Below the pieces are notes generated by a model. The model was given only the letters and a program-made list of their open reading frames with translations. It was not told where the DNA came from and searched no databases. This document shows, piece by piece, positions 1 to 8,945 of a stretch of 64,000 bases of DNA. The stretch's first letter is position 1; every line of letters starts with the position of its first letter. The DNA comes from Methanosphaera sp. BMS. GTDB lineage: Archaea; Methanobacteriota; Methanobacteria; Methanobacteriales; Methanobacteriaceae. Location: NCBI RefSeq assembly GCF_003268005.1, contig NZ_CP014213.1:2253501-2317500 (forward strand), read 5' to 3'. Made by a program: the position numbers and the translations under genes.

Positions 1-1
1 T

Positions 2-241
2 ATATTAGCAATCTTAGGAGCAATTGTTTGTTTAATGCAAAAAGACTTATTAAGAATGGCAATATTAACCAGTGTAACAGGTTTTATGTTAGCAGCTATT
101 TATCAAGTCTTATTAGCTCCAGATGTAGCATTAACACAAGCTGTAGTAGGAGCAGCTATTGTCCCAACATTAGTGGCTCTAACAATATTGAAAACAAGAG
201 AAGAACCTGTAATAGAAGATGATGGGCAAGGTGATGCATAA
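2..241 (+). CDS. ehbD: EhbD, energy-converting hydrogenase B subunit D (5'-truncated)
   Basis: The reading frame is open from the window edge, so the N-terminus lies outside. The visible 79 residues hold hydrophobic segments with an APDVALTQA-type motif, typical of the small MbhD/DUF4040-like membrane subunits of Mrp-related hydrogenases. The C-terminus is short, acidic and soluble. Its stop codon overlaps the start of the next gene by one base (TAATG), which indicates translational coupling. The subunit name rests on position: the following genes match the ehbE-ehbP order known from Methanothermobacter. Its role is inferred to be part of the membrane arm that carries ions. The internal ATG at position 35 is not a start, because homologous hydrophobic sequence continues upstream. 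Confidence 0.82.
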   Translation: MLAILGAIVCLMQKDLLRMAILTSVTGFMLAAIYQVLLAPDVALTQAVVGAAIVPTLVALTILKTREEPVIEDDGQGDA

Positions 242-633
242 TGGCAATAGAAGCAGTTCAATGTGGATCATTATTAACCGCAGCACTTTTAATGATTATA
301 GGTTTAGTAGCATTAGTCTACTTAGATAATGTTGTAAAGAAAATTATTGGAGCAGCATTTATTGGTGATGGTGTAAACCTTTTATTAGTTTCACTAGGTT
401 ACAGAGCTAACGGAATTACATACATATTATTACCAAATATGGATGTAACAAACTTCTTAGGTCACGCATCATATCCTTTACCATTTGCATTAGTACTTAC
501 CAGTATTGTTATCGGTGCAAGTACTCTTGCTGTAATGTTAGCACTTTCAGTAGTTTTATATAAAAGACACGGTACACTCAGTGCAACCGTTCTATTAAAT
601 GATAAAAAACTTGGAGAGGATAACAATGAATAA
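241..633 (+). CDS. ehbE: EhbE, MnhC/NuoK-like membrane subunit of energy-converting hydrogenase B
   Basis: A 130-residue hydrophobic protein with about three membrane helices. It resembles the MrpC/MnhC/NuoK family of small antiporter-associated subunits, with a helix of the form KKIIGAAFIGDGVNLLLVS and a second around residues 80-105. A soluble, charged C-terminal tail ends in DNNE. It starts in the TAATG overlap with ehbD, so the two are probably translated together. In Ehb this subunit belongs to the membrane arm that uses the ion gradient to drive ferredoxin reduction by H2. Family membership is clear from the hydrophobic pattern and neighbours, and the letter E is assigned by gene order. 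Confidence 0.85.
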   Translation: MAIEAVQCGSLLTAALLMIIGLVALVYLDNVVKKIIGAAFIGDGVNLLLVSLGYRANGITYILLPNMDVTNFLGHASYPLPFALVLTSIVIGASTLAVMLALSVVLYKRHGTLSATVLLNDKKLGEDNNE

Positions 634-667
634 TGCTATTAATATATTCCAAGGGGGTATATTCTAA
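626..667 (+). CDS. possible 13-codon micro-ORF between ehbE and ehbF
   Basis: An ATG at 626 follows a GGAGAGG motif (613-619) with six-base spacing. It opens a 13-codon frame (MNNAINIFQGGIF) whose TAA overlaps the ehbF ATG as TAATG. It starts inside the last codons of ehbE. The layout would suit a translational-coupling peptide, but the motif could equally be chance in a compact operon. I do not know a family for it. Confidence 0.22.
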   Translation: MNNAINIFQGGIF

Positions 668-2181
668 TGGATGGAACAATATTTATTCCATTGATGGTTA
701 TTATACCTATGATATGTGCAATTTTAGTGAACCTTATACACGGTTCTGAGAAAATCACAAAAGTTATTGCATGGATAGCAGCTATATGTTTACCAATCAT
801 ACCATTAGTTGCAACATATGGTAACCACTTCTTTGGAGCATACAAACCATTATTAGCAGGTAATGTATCTTCATTATTACCTCAAGCTTCACAAGCAATT
901 ATTTCTGGATCAATACTGGAAATTTTCCACCCTGCAATCACATATGCATTTGGTCCAGGACAACAAGTAATATTATTCGTATTAGGTTTAGTAGCAATGT
1001 GTGCAGTATTCATATCAATTGCTGAAACCAAAAAGACATCTGGTGTATATTTATTCATGTTATTCATGCTATCAGCAGCATTAATGGCATTTATATTAAC
1101 AGATGATATATTCAACTTGTATGTATTCTTCGAAATTGCTGCTTTAGTACAGGTAGGTCTAATACTTGTATCAAGAGTAAAAGGCAATTACGAAACCGGT
1201 CTAAAATACATGTTACTCGGAGAAATCGGTGGATCTTTCATGCTAGCAGGTATTGCAGTACTCCTCGGTTTAACTGGTAACGTAAACATTTCTGATATAG
1301 TAATCATGATACACGCCGGTGCAGTAAACCCATATAATCCAGTGTTATTATTTGCTGCAGGTATGTTAATTTACGGTTGGTTATATGCAACAGGATTACC
1401 ACCATTTAACGCTATTAAATCAGAAATTTACAGTAAAGGATTACCAAGTGGATCTATGATTTTACAGGCATTCTCAGTAATCGGTTGTATCAGCATAGGT
1501 TTAGTAATCATAAGAATATTCGGATATTTACCTACAGCTCAAATGGCAATGCTTGCAGTATCAGTAATCGCTATGATATTAGGTATCTGTATGGCTATGG
1601 TACAAGATGATTACAAACGTATCATCGCATACTTAGCAGTCGGTGAATTAGGTTATATCGGAGTAGGTCTAGGATTAGGTACTCCATACAGTATAACAGC
1701 TGGATTATTCCAGGCAGTTAACGAATTAGTAGTAACTTCATTCCTATTTATAGGATTTGGATTAGTATTATACAAAACTAAAACAAGTAAAATTAGTAAA
1801 CTTGGTGGATTATTAGAATATATGCCTACAGCAGCATTATTAACTGTACTTGCTGGATTCACAATGGCAGGTGTACCTCCATTCAACGTATTCCAAAGTA
1901 AATACATGTTATGTCAAGCTGCCCTACAAGCAGGAATTCCAGAACTTGCAATAATAATGATTATATTAAGTATTGTAACATTCTTAGCATTCCTCAAAAT
2001 CGCATATGCAGTATTCTTAAGACCTAAACCAGACGAATTAGAAGTATCCAGTGCAAAACTTCCTAAAACAACTATTGTTGTAATGACTGTATTCTTAATA
2101 ATCTGTTTAATAATCGGTTTATTCCCAAGTCTAGTTACTAGTAAACTTGCAGTCATGGCTTTAGGTGCTTTGGCATTATAA
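667..2181 (+). CDS. ehbF: EhbF, antiporter-like (NuoN/MrpD type) ion-translocating subunit
   Basis: A 504-residue polytopic membrane protein with about 14 hydrophobic helices, of the proton-conducting antiporter family (NuoL/M/N, MrpD). Visible family marks are the conserved Glu in a FEIAALVQVG helix, a YMLLGEIGGSFMLAG segment, and the loop DDYKRIIAYLAVGELGYIGVGL, whose lysine and broken helix match the ion channel. The C-terminal helix region holds GVPPFNVFQSKYMLCQAAL. It is the largest membrane subunit of Ehb and presumably carries H+ or Na+ inward to power endergonic ferredoxin reduction. The start is the ATG overlapping the preceding stop, with GGGGG (652-656) as ribosome binding site. 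Confidence 0.9.
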   Translation: MDGTIFIPLMVIIPMICAILVNLIHGSEKITKVIAWIAAICLPIIPLVATYGNHFFGAYKPLLAGNVSSLLPQASQAIISGSILEIFHPAITYAFGPGQQVILFVLGLVAMCAVFISIAETKKTSGVYLFMLFMLSAALMAFILTDDIFNLYVFFEIAALVQVGLILVSRVKGNYETGLKYMLLGEIGGSFMLAGIAVLLGLTGNVNISDIVIMIHAGAVNPYNPVLLFAAGMLIYGWLYATGLPPFNAIKSEIYSKGLPSGSMILQAFSVIGCISIGLVIIRIFGYLPTAQMAMLAVSVIAMILGICMAMVQDDYKRIIAYLAVGELGYIGVGLGLGTPYSITAGLFQAVNELVVTSFLFIGFGLVLYKTKTSKISKLGGLLEYMPTAALLTVLAGFTMAGVPPFNVFQSKYMLCQAALQAGIPELAIIMIILSIVTFLAFLKIAYAVFLRPKPDELEVSSAKLPKTTIVVMTVFLIICLIIGLFPSLVTSKLAVMALGALAL

Positions 2182-2196
2182 TGAGTGGGTGATAAA

Positions 2197-2529
2197 ATGA
2201 ATATGTACGAAAAACTTGTAGAAACATTAAAAAGTACATTTGGGGCAGATCCTGAGAAAACATTAGTACCAGGAGCACAGACTTCATCAATTCTATCTGC
2301 TGAATTAGTCTTAATGGCTTCATTATTAATTGCGGCATTAACCATCAGATTAGTTAGTCCTGCATTAATGATTGTAGTAGTTGTTGGATTAATGTTATTA
2401 TTCATGTATGGAACACCATTAATGCCTAAATTGTACAAAGAACATTCAGATGATTTAAATAACATGATGTTTTATGCTGTGTTAACTTTAGCAATTATTG
2501 CAGTTGTATTTTATTGGGGGGTTTTATAG
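2197..2529 (+). CDS. ehbG: EhbG, small membrane subunit of energy-converting hydrogenase B
   Basis: About 110 residues. A soluble N-terminal 40 residues (YEKLVETLKSTFGADPEK) are followed by three short hydrophobic segments. A GTG at 2185 would give four more residues, but GGTGAT at 2188-2193 is placed exactly three bases before the ATG at 2197, the spacing seen before ehbP, so 2197 is preferred. It ends directly against ehbH. I recognise it by operon position rather than by a motif. Its specific role in the membrane arm is not visible from the sequence. Confidence 0.78.
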   Translation: MNMYEKLVETLKSTFGADPEKTLVPGAQTSSILSAELVLMASLLIAALTIRLVSPALMIVVVVGLMLLFMYGTPLMPKLYKEHSDDLNNMMFYAVLTLAIIAVVFYWGVL

Positions 2530-2817
2530 ATGAAGGCTTCTATTAGAGATGTTGCATTAGCTTTATCTGTAGCAGCATTTGCAGCTATATTCTTAAACGC
2601 AACATTCAATTTCAGTGGTATGATTTTCCCTGGTATAAATTATATCTATCAAGGATTAGGAGTAAACATAGCACCAAACTTAGTTACAGACATAGTATTC
2701 GATTTCAGAGGATTCGATACATTAGGTGAAGCATTTATTCTTATAAGTGCAGTTGTAACTACAATGTTAGTATTTGGTAGAGGAAAAGTAAACCTTGGAG
2801 GCGACGACGATGAGTGA
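2530..2817 (+). CDS. ehbH: EhbH, MbhE/MrpB N-terminal-like membrane subunit
   Basis: 95 residues with two hydrophobic helices (about residues 6-28 and 66-82) separated by a 35-residue loop. The loop contains TDIVFDFRGFDTLGEAF, a signature of the MrpA C-terminal/MbhE-like subunits of Mrp-related complexes. The tail is acidic (GGDDDE). It starts immediately after the ehbG stop with GGGGGG just upstream, and overlaps ehbI by eight bases. Together with EhbI it probably makes up the MrpB-like part of the membrane arm. Confidence 0.82.
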   Translation: MKASIRDVALALSVAAFAAIFLNATFNFSGMIFPGINYIYQGLGVNIAPNLVTDIVFDFRGFDTLGEAFILISAVVTTMLVFGRGKVNLGGDDDE

Positions 2818-3295
2818 TCTTCTTAAATTAATCGCATACCCAGTATCCTTTATTATGTTAGGTTATGGGGCTATGACAATACTCGGTGGTCACATCACTC
2901 CTGGAGGAGGTTTCCAGGGTGGAGCTATCATGGCTTCTGGAGCAATATTATGTATCCTCACATACGGTTTAAAAGATAACCCATTCAATCTTTCACACAC
3001 AAGGATGTCCATTGTAGAAAGTTTTGGAGCATTAGGTTACATCTTTTTAGGTTTAGTTGGATTATTCACCGGTGGATCATTTTTATACAACGTAGGAACA
3101 AACCTCTCAGGTTTAGTACCTGGAAGTTTAGCTACAATATTTAACTATCCTGATGCATTACATGCTGGTATAGTACCTTACTTGAATATTGTAGTAGGTA
3201 TGAAGGTATTCATAGGTTTAACTACATTAGTAGTTTTATTCTACGGTGTAACTAAATTACAAAAAGATTACATTGATGATGAGGAAATAGATTAG
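2810..3295 (+). CDS. ehbI: EhbI, MnhB-like membrane subunit of energy-converting hydrogenase B
   Basis: 161 residues, four hydrophobic helices. The motif GHITPGGGFQGGAIMASGAIL at about residues 24-45 is the hallmark of the MnhB/MrpB domain. The frame continues upstream to a TTG at 2795, but GGAGG at 2797-2801 sits correctly before the ATG at 2810, so that start is chosen. This gives an eight-base overlap with ehbH. The acidic C-terminus (DDEEID) faces the short gap to ehbJ. Family knowledge: MrpB subunits are needed for ion antiport. The function in Ehb is inferred. Confidence 0.88.
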   Translation: MSDLLKLIAYPVSFIMLGYGAMTILGGHITPGGGFQGGAIMASGAILCILTYGLKDNPFNLSHTRMSIVESFGALGYIFLGLVGLFTGGSFLYNVGTNLSGLVPGSLATIFNYPDALHAGIVPYLNIVVGMKVFIGLTTLVVLFYGVTKLQKDYIDDEEID

Positions 3296-3305
3296 GGGGA
3301 GTTTT

Positions 3306-3599
3306 ATGGTTTTAGAATCAGCAGCACCAAATTTATTTGGTATATTATACCTTGGACCAACATTATTTGGTTTAATTATGGGTTTTATAGTGGGAGCTAT
3401 TATGCATAAAACACCAACTAATGGAATTAAATTGAATACATCTTCTTGGATTGCAATAATAATTGGAGCAATTATCGTTGCATGGTGGTTAGGAACCTTC
3501 CCATACTATGCAGGACTTCAATTCGGTCCAGGATTTGTAGCTTCAATAATAGGTGCAATAATCGGAAGAACACTTTTAGGAACTAAAAGTAACGCTTAA
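3306..3599 (+). CDS. ehbJ: EhbJ, small membrane subunit of energy-converting hydrogenase B
   Basis: 97 residues with three hydrophobic helices and a conserved-looking WWLGTFPYYAG loop. The ribosome binding site AGGGGGAG lies just before ATG 3306, in the ten-base gap after ehbI. No soluble domain or cofactor motif is visible. The name is by position between the MnhB-like subunit and the polyferredoxin. It may anchor the electron-transfer arm to the membrane, but that is only a guess from its place in the operon. Confidence 0.75.
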   Translation: MVLESAAPNLFGILYLGPTLFGLIMGFIVGAIMHKTPTNGIKLNTSSWIAIIIGAIIVAWWLGTFPYYAGLQFGPGFVASIIGAIIGRTLLGTKSNA

Positions 3600-3614
3600 G
3601 TGGGGTAATAGAGA

Positions 3615-4967
3615 ATGTTTTTATCAAATCCAGGTAAATGTAAAGGCTCAGGTGATTGTGTAGATGCTTGCCCTACTGATGCTATAAGAGTAGAAGACGG
3701 TAAAGCAAAAAGTTGTATTACCTGTGGAAAATGTGAACGAGTATGTCCAAATAGAGCCATATTTAAAAATAAATTTGGCGGTTATGTAGTAGACAGAACA
3801 AAATGTAATTTATGTGGTATGTGTCAGAAAGTATGTCCTGTTGACATGATCCGTGTGAAAGATGGAAAAATCATGGGATTATGTTCAAACTGTGGCGTAT
3901 GTGTACCAGCTTGTCAAGAAGGAGCAAGAATGGCACCACCATCAAAACCTGTTCCAATGGAAAAAGAACAAGTAAACAGATTCAGTGTAACCACAGACCA
4001 TGAAAACTGTATTGAATGTGGAAGATGTGCATACTTCTGTCCAACAAATTCAATCAAATTCTCATACATAGAACCGGGTGCATGTACCAAGTGTGACTTA
4101 TGTAGAGATGTATGTCCTAGAGACGCAATCGGACCAATTGAAGAAGGCGGACAATATCAAATCGATACAGCAAAATGTGCAGTATGTTACAAATGTTTAA
4201 TCGAATGTCCAAACGATGCAATTGTAGCAGAACACGGAGTACTTGAAATCCAACATCCAGAATATGATGTTGAAAACGATACTAAAATGATTTCATGTCT
4301 AAATTGTAAAGTATGTGTAGATGCATGTCCAACAGACGGATTAAAAATTGAAGGTAAATCAATAAGATTTGATCCTGATTACTGCTTACTCTGTAACGGT
4401 GATGACGATGCATGTGCAGCAGACTTTGATCATGCACCATGTGTAAGTGCATGTCCTCAAGGAATTTTAGAGTTTGTACCAGATTCCAAAATTACACTTG
4501 AAGGATATTGTGTATCCTGTGGTGGATGTATAGCACAATGTAAATATGATGCACGTAAATTTGCTAACACAGTATGGAATGGAGAAATCAAACCACAATG
4601 TATCAAATGTGGTATCTGTGTAGAAGTATGTCCTAAAGGAGCTTTATCCATTGCAGATGGAGAAGTAAAAGTTAACTTTGATGAATGTGTACTTTGTGAA
4701 AAATGTGCTATTCACTGTCCAGTAAATGCTATACCTAAAACATCACCACTTAAAATGAAAATAACCAATGGTTATTCAATGATAAACAATAACCTTTGTG
4801 TTGGATGTGGAAAATGTGTTGATGCATGTGTATTCAAAGCTATCTCTTCAGATGAAGACGGTAATTTAGTAATCGATAACAACAGATGTATTTACTGTGG
4901 AGCTTGTAGAACTGCATGTCCAGCAAGGGCTATTAAAATACAAAGAGATTTCGAGGCAACAATATGA
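3615..4967 (+). CDS. ehbK: EhbK, 14-motif polyferredoxin subunit
   Basis: 450 residues with no membrane segment and about 14 cysteine motifs. Twelve are regular CxxCxxCxxxC motifs (for example CITCGKCERVCP, CIECGRCAYFCP, CIYCGACRTACP). Two are irregular: the first is CKGSGDCVDACP, and the ninth has a long insertion, CLLCNGDDDACAADFDHAPC. Paired motifs form 2[4Fe-4S] ferredoxin folds, so up to 14 clusters can be predicted. It would act as an electron wire from the hydrogenase small subunit to soluble ferredoxin or oxidoreductases on the cytoplasmic side. The gene overlaps ehbL by four bases (ATGA). Ribosome binding site GTGGGG precedes ATG 3615. Confidence 0.93.
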   Translation: MFLSNPGKCKGSGDCVDACPTDAIRVEDGKAKSCITCGKCERVCPNRAIFKNKFGGYVVDRTKCNLCGMCQKVCPVDMIRVKDGKIMGLCSNCGVCVPACQEGARMAPPSKPVPMEKEQVNRFSVTTDHENCIECGRCAYFCPTNSIKFSYIEPGACTKCDLCRDVCPRDAIGPIEEGGQYQIDTAKCAVCYKCLIECPNDAIVAEHGVLEIQHPEYDVENDTKMISCLNCKVCVDACPTDGLKIEGKSIRFDPDYCLLCNGDDDACAADFDHAPCVSACPQGILEFVPDSKITLEGYCVSCGGCIAQCKYDARKFANTVWNGEIKPQCIKCGICVEVCPKGALSIADGEVKVNFDECVLCEKCAIHCPVNAIPKTSPLKMKITNGYSMINNNLCVGCGKCVDACVFKAISSDEDGNLVIDNNRCIYCGACRTACPARAIKIQRDFEATI

Positions 4968-5524
4968 GTATAGGAAAAGTTTTTGTCAACGGGATATATG
5001 TAAACCTTAAAAGGTTAATCTTTGGTAGTGATTGTGTAACTGATTTACAACTACGTCAAGATGCTTTAAATGGTAATATACAACCTTCACCTAAAGTTGC
5101 TCAACTCGAATGTATTGGTTGTGGTGGTTGTGCTAATGTATGCCCTACTAGGGCAATTACAATGAAACCAATAGAACCAGTTGAAATAGCTGAAGGTATT
5201 ATCAAAAACGCAATACCAGAAATTGATGAAATTAGTTGTGTACACTGTTATCATTGTCATGACTTCTGTCCGGTATTTGGTTTATTTGGAGTAGCAGCTA
5301 CTATACATCCTAACGATGTTGGAACAAAATGTCAAAAAGATGTAACTAGTATGTTAGTTGATCCAGCTGAAGTATCAGACCAACAAATCAGGATGATTGC
5401 ACAATACTTAACCGATGATTCAATTATCCAGAAAAATAAAGAATTGAAAGAACAAGCACAAAAAGAAGCAGAAGCTAACGAAGAAGTTGCAGATGCATCT
5501 GAAGTAGCTGAAGATAAAGAATAA
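4964..5524 (+). CDS. ehbL: EhbL, two-cluster ferredoxin-type subunit
   Basis: 186 residues with two [4Fe-4S] motifs, [12 protein letters not shown] (about residues 46-57) and [12 protein letters not shown] (about 92-103). The spacing resembles NuoI/EchF-type subunits. The last 40 residues are Glu/Ala/Lys-rich and probably form a flexible or coiled tail ([16 protein letters not shown]). It overlaps ehbK in an ATGA junction. NuoI-like subunits pass electrons between the small subunit and the outer ferredoxin, here presumably EhbK. Confidence 0.9.
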   Translation: MSIGKVFVNGIYVNLKRLIFGSDCVTDLQLRQDALNGNIQPSPKVAQLECIGCGGCANVCPTRAITMKPIEPVEIAEGIIKNAIPEIDEISCVHCYHCHDFCPVFGLFGVAATIHPNDVGTKCQKDVTSMLVDPAEVSDQQIRMIAQYLTDDSIIQKNKELKEQAQKEAEANEEVADASEVAEDKE

Positions 5525-5535
5525 GAGGGATAGAA

Positions 5536-5994
5536 ATGGGAATTAAATCACACTCACGTCAAAAGGCTATACATCTCATGCTTGTATATACAGGCGGATG
5601 TAATGGTTGCGATATTGAAATAGTTAACACTGTTCTATCTCCTAAATTCGATATAGAACAATATAATGTATTCCTAACATGGAATCCTAGAGAAGCAGAT
5701 ATATTAGTAGTATCCGGTCCTGTAACTCATTGGACAAAAGAGCCATTAATAAAAATCTACGAATCAATACCAAATCCTAAATTGGTTGTTGCAGTAGGTG
5801 CATGTGCTTTAACCGGTGGAGTATACAAAAATATTCATGGAGAAATTCCATCAGAAGAAATTGCAGGTCCAGTAGATAACGTTATTCCAGTAGATGCAAA
5901 AATCCCTGGATGTGCTGTAAGACCTGAAGATGTAGTTGCAGGTGTAGTAGGTGCAGTAACAGCAAATCTGCTTGATGTTGTAGATAATAAATAA
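5536..5994 (+). CDS. ehbM: EhbM, NiFe hydrogenase small subunit (NuoB-like)
   Basis: 152 residues, the short small-subunit type that holds only the proximal [4Fe-4S] cluster. The four expected ligands are visible: Cys22 and Cys25 in GGCNGCDIE, Cys90 in VGACALTGG and Cys126 in PGCAVRP. It pairs with EhbN, 12 bases downstream, to form the catalytic module. Ribosome binding site GAGGGA precedes ATG 5536. Length and ligand spacing match NuoB/EchC subunits, so the assignment is firm. Confidence 0.93.
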   Translation: MGIKSHSRQKAIHLMLVYTGGCNGCDIEIVNTVLSPKFDIEQYNVFLTWNPREADILVVSGPVTHWTKEPLIKIYESIPNPKLVVAVGACALTGGVYKNIHGEIPSEEIAGPVDNVIPVDAKIPGCAVRPEDVVAGVVGAVTANLLDVVDNK

Positions 5995-6006
5995 GGAGTA
6001 TTTTAT

Positions 6007-7158
6007 ATGGTTACTAAAATAGATGGAGCAACAACTTGTAACGAAGTAGAAAGACAAGTTTTTGAAACAGAAATAAATATGGGAACAGTACATCCAGCAG
6101 CTTTAGAACCTTACAGGGTTAGATTATTTGTAGAAGACGAAATAGTCAAAGATGCTGAAATTACTGTAGGTGTAAACCATAGAGGAATTGAAAGAATCAT
6201 GGAAGGATTACCAGTAGAAAAGGCTAATGCTTTAACTGAAAAAGTATGTGGTATCTGTTCAAACGGACACATCTACAATTCCTGTCGTGCTGGTGAAGGT
6301 GCTTTAGGTATAGAAATACCTGAAAGAGCTGTATATCTACGTGTTCTTGCAGAAGAACTTGAAAGATTACACAGTCACATGCTTTACTTAGGACACGGTT
6401 CAGAAGTTTTAGGTCATGAAACTTTCACAATGAGGATCTTTTACATAAGGGAATCTGTTATGAGCCTACTATACATGATGGGTGGAAACAGAGTACAGTA
6501 TGGTATATCTGTATTAGGTGGAATCAGACCTAGGGCAGACTTAAATTCAAGAGAACAACAAAGAATTCTTGATACAATGGATTACATTGATGAAAAAGTA
6601 GCTGCATTCGCCGAAAGGTTTGTTGCAGATCCTATGGTGATGAGCCGTATAACCGGTACTGGTGAATTATCACAGAAACAGGCATTAGACTTGCATGTAA
6701 CCGGACCATCATTAAGAGCAACAGGTTACGCTTTCGATCAAAGAACAAAAATGTTCGAATATGAACCATTTGAATTTGACGTAATCACTCAAGATGGTGG
6801 AGATGTAAGAGCAAACATCCTCATGAGAGCTACTGAAATATTTGAATCAACTAAAATCATCAGACAAGTTATTAAAGGTCTTCCTGAAGGTCCTGTAATA
6901 AACAAAGATTGGGAAATGGTTGATTCACCAGTATATAAAAGTTATATTGAAGTACCTCGTGGAGTATGTTACCATTCCTATGGTTTAGAAGATGGTAAAG
7001 TAAGACACAGTATTATCAGAACACCATCAATGTCAAACATTGGGGCTATGCAAGAATCATGTATAGGACACCCTGTACAGGATGCTCAACTTAACATTGT
7101 ATCATGTGACCCATGTTTCACATGTACAGACAGAGCTATTCAAATAATTAAATTATAG
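6007..7158 (+). CDS. ehbN: EhbN, NiFe hydrogenase large (catalytic) subunit
   Basis: 383 residues, NuoD/EchE family. Both nickel-ligand pairs are present: Cys81 and Cys84 in [11 protein letters not shown], and Cys370 and Cys373 in DPCFTCTDR, so it is a hydrogenase rather than a Complex I subunit. Only ten residues follow Cys373, leaving little room for the C-terminal extension that maturation proteases remove in other NiFe hydrogenases. Ribosome binding site AAGGAG precedes ATG 6007. The protein oxidises H2 and passes electrons through EhbM and the ferredoxin subunits to ferredoxin. Confidence 0.94.
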   Translation: MVTKIDGATTCNEVERQVFETEINMGTVHPAALEPYRVRLFVEDEIVKDAEITVGVNHRGIERIMEGLPVEKANALTEKVCGICSNGHIYNSCRAGEGALGIEIPERAVYLRVLAEELERLHSHMLYLGHGSEVLGHETFTMRIFYIRESVMSLLYMMGGNRVQYGISVLGGIRPRADLNSREQQRILDTMDYIDEKVAAFAERFVADPMVMSRITGTGELSQKQALDLHVTGPSLRATGYAFDQRTKMFEYEPFEFDVITQDGGDVRANILMRATEIFESTKIIRQVIKGLPEGPVINKDWEMVDSPVYKSYIEVPRGVCYHSYGLEDGKVRHSIIRTPSMSNIGAMQESCIGHPVQDAQLNIVSCDPCFTCTDRAIQIIKL

Positions 7159-7169
7159 GAGATTAAACA

Positions 7170-8156
7170 ATGGATTTAGTATCAACAATAGGTGCTGTTA
7201 TTGGAGCTTTTATAATTGCAGGAATAGTTTGTTTATGGTTACCAGGTATTGAAAAGAATGCTGAAGCAAGAATTCAACAGAGATTAGGTCCACAATTTGC
7301 TAGTCCAGGATTATACGCAACCTTTAAATTTATATTTAAAGAAGCTTTAACGCCATCAGCAATTATGCCTAAATTATATAATGCTTTACCAATATTTACT
7401 TTAATAGTAGTTGCAGCATTATTCTTAATAATTAACAGAGAAGCAATGATCTACTTAGGTACTTTTGCTAGTTTAGTAGCATTAGTTGGTTTATTAAAAG
7501 TAGAAGAAGTAATGTACTTATTTATGAGTTCATTTTCTCAGTCTTTAATGTCTAAAACCATGCCTTTCCCAGATCATGCTAAAGGTGGAAAACATAGAGA
7601 TGCAAAACAATCATTCACAGAACAAATAAGTGCAAGCAGATCATTAAGACTTATATCTTATGGTAGTTTACCATTTTATATATCCTTATTCGTACCTGCA
7701 ATTTTAGCTGGTAGTATTGATTTAAGCAGAATTGTTATATATCAACAATTAACCGGACCATTCTTATTCACATTACCAGGTCTAATTGCATCTGTTGTAT
7801 TTATCATAGGTTTCTTAATAGTGTTAAATTCAAACCCATTTGCATTTTTAGAAGGTCATTCAGACGTAATTCAAGGTCCATTAATGGAATATATGTCTAA
7901 ATCAAGAGCTATATATACTATGGCACATGCTTTCTTAATATTTGTAGGTGGATGTGTATATTCAACATTATTCTTAGGATATCCTCCTTGTTTCGGAATA
8001 TCAATGATTGTTCCAATCATATGTTCTATAATTATAACAGTCATTGCAGCAGTAGTCAGTGCATTCGCACCATTATTCACCAACCGTGAATTCTATCCTA
8101 CTGTCATAGCTACAAGTATGATATCTGTTATAGCAGTATTAGTTGCTTTCTTATAG
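7170..8156 (+). CDS. ehbO: EhbO, NuoH-like membrane subunit
   Basis: 328 residues with about eight helices, of the NuoH/EchB family that links the hydrogenase module to the ion channels. Family marks include RIQQRLGPQFASPG near residue 34 and an acidic cytoplasmic region ending in FAFLEGHSDVIQGPLMEYMSK, where quinone-site residues lie in Complex I. A loop at about residues 130-152 is rich in His and Lys (PDHAKGGKHRDAKQ) and may touch the catalytic module. It follows ehbN by 11 bases and precedes ehbP by 21. Confidence 0.9.
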   Translation: MDLVSTIGAVIGAFIIAGIVCLWLPGIEKNAEARIQQRLGPQFASPGLYATFKFIFKEALTPSAIMPKLYNALPIFTLIVVAALFLIINREAMIYLGTFASLVALVGLLKVEEVMYLFMSSFSQSLMSKTMPFPDHAKGGKHRDAKQSFTEQISASRSLRLISYGSLPFYISLFVPAILAGSIDLSRIVIYQQLTGPFLFTLPGLIASVVFIIGFLIVLNSNPFAFLEGHSDVIQGPLMEYMSKSRAIYTMAHAFLIFVGGCVYSTLFLGYPPCFGISMIVPIICSIIITVIAAVVSAFAPLFTNREFYPTVIATSMISVIAVLVAFL

Positions 8157-8177
8157 ATTATAATTAAAGGTGATTAA

Positions 8178-8444
8178 ATGAAAATAGTTTTAAGAGCTCA
8201 TCATATTATTAGCTTAGCAGGTTATATTGTAGAATTAAGAACTTCCTTCAGAAATTTAATCGTTGTCAATCATTCTGACGAACCTATTAAACTTGAAGTT
8301 CCTGTCCTTAATGATGGATGGATTGAAGATCATAAGAAGTTAGGTTTGGAGATTATTCCACTAAATGATGATGATGATTTCTTAGTTCAATTCCAAATGG
8401 CTAAACATAAATTAGATGAAGAAAGAAAACAATTAGCTCAATAA
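8178..8444 (+). CDS. ehbP: EhbP, last subunit of the ehb operon
   Basis: 88 residues, soluble, without cysteines. A short hydrophobic N-terminus is followed by beta-rich sequence, and the tail is charged (HKLDEERKQLAQ). GGTGAT precedes ATG 8178 with three-base spacing. It is called EhbP from position after the NuoH-like subunit. The operon ends here with a strong stem-loop and no further hydrogenase gene follows, so a gene in the position of Methanothermobacter ehbQ is missing at this locus. The molecular role of EhbP is unknown to me. Confidence 0.75.
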   Translation: MKIVLRAHHIISLAGYIVELRTSFRNLIVVNHSDEPIKLEVPVLNDGWIEDHKKLGLEIIPLNDDDDFLVQFQMAKHKLDEERKQLAQ

Positions 8445-8453
8445 GTTACGAAT

Positions 8454-8489
8454 AGTTAATCTTTTTTAGATTAACTTCATTCTTTTTTT
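8454..8489 (+). terminator. ehb operon terminator
   Basis: A perfect nine-base stem (AGTTAATCT, 8454-8462, with AGATTAACT, 8468-8476) and a five-T loop are followed by a T-run. The feature starts ten bases after the ehbP stop. No gene lies between it and the feoA promoter region. Confidence 0.75.
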
Positions 8490-8576
8490 TAAATATTTTT
8501 TTAATAATAACTAAATTATATTTTATCCTGATAAAATTTCATGGACTTTTTTGATTTTGAATTTTGATATACCTAA

Positions 8577-8655
8577 ACTTTATATACTAAGAAGAACTTA
8601 TTATTATATAATTAGGTACAACTAAAAATTATATTTATAATTAACCTAATTAACA
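8577..8655 (+). promoter_or_regulatory. feoA promoter with DtxR-like half-sites
   Basis: A TATA-like element (TTTATATAC, near 8579-8587) is preceded by CCTAAA. About 25 bases downstream lies TTAGGTACAACTAA (8612-8625), an imperfect inverted repeat close to DtxR/IdeR-type iron boxes, and a further TTAACCTAATTAA at 8641-8653. The sites would overlap the transcription start, which fits repression when iron is plentiful. They are weaker matches than the palindrome before feoB. Confidence 0.5.
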
Positions 8656-8720
8656 AATGTTTAAAATTTTTCTTGATTTGCAAAAATCATATAATAAAGT
8701 TAATTTCGGAGGAATAAATT

Positions 8721-8945
8721 ATGGCAAGAACTGTAGATGATTTACAACCAGGAGAATCTGGTATAGTTAAAAAACACAGAGTACATGGATCTCTTGGAAA
8801 ACACCTTAGAGAAATGGGTTTAATTAATGGTACTGCTATAAAATTAGAAAGAAGAGCACCATTAGGTTATCCAGTTGAAATCCGTATTCAGGGATTTTCA
8901 TTAGCTCTAAGAAAAGAAGAAGCTCAAGCAATTGAGTTACAATAG
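8721..8945 (+). CDS. feoA: FeoA, SH3-like ferrous iron transport accessory protein
   Basis: 74 residues, the usual FeoA length, with the SH3-like core pattern: LQPGESGIVKKHRVHGSLGKHLREMGLINGTAIKLERRAPLG, then a strand-rich end containing LALRKEEAQAIEL. FeoA binds FeoB at the inner membrane face and supports Fe2+ uptake. Ribosome binding site GGAGGA lies eight bases before ATG 8721. feoB follows after 220 bases with its own regulatory palindrome, so the two are probably transcribed separately or from two promoters. Confidence 0.93.
   Translation: MARTVDDLQPGESGIVKKHRVHGSLGKHLREMGLINGTAIKLERRAPLGYPVEIRIQGFSLALRKEEAQAIELQ

Noticed and set aside
1914-2465. 183-codon minus-strand ORF opposite ehbF/ehbG
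   Set aside because: Antisense to two hydrogenase genes in a well-packed operon. No motif.
3615-4967. Regular TGT-rich repetition in ehbK as a possible CRISPR or tandem repeat
   Set aside because: The periodicity is the coding of CxxCxxCxxxC motifs with varied spacers. There are no identical repeats.
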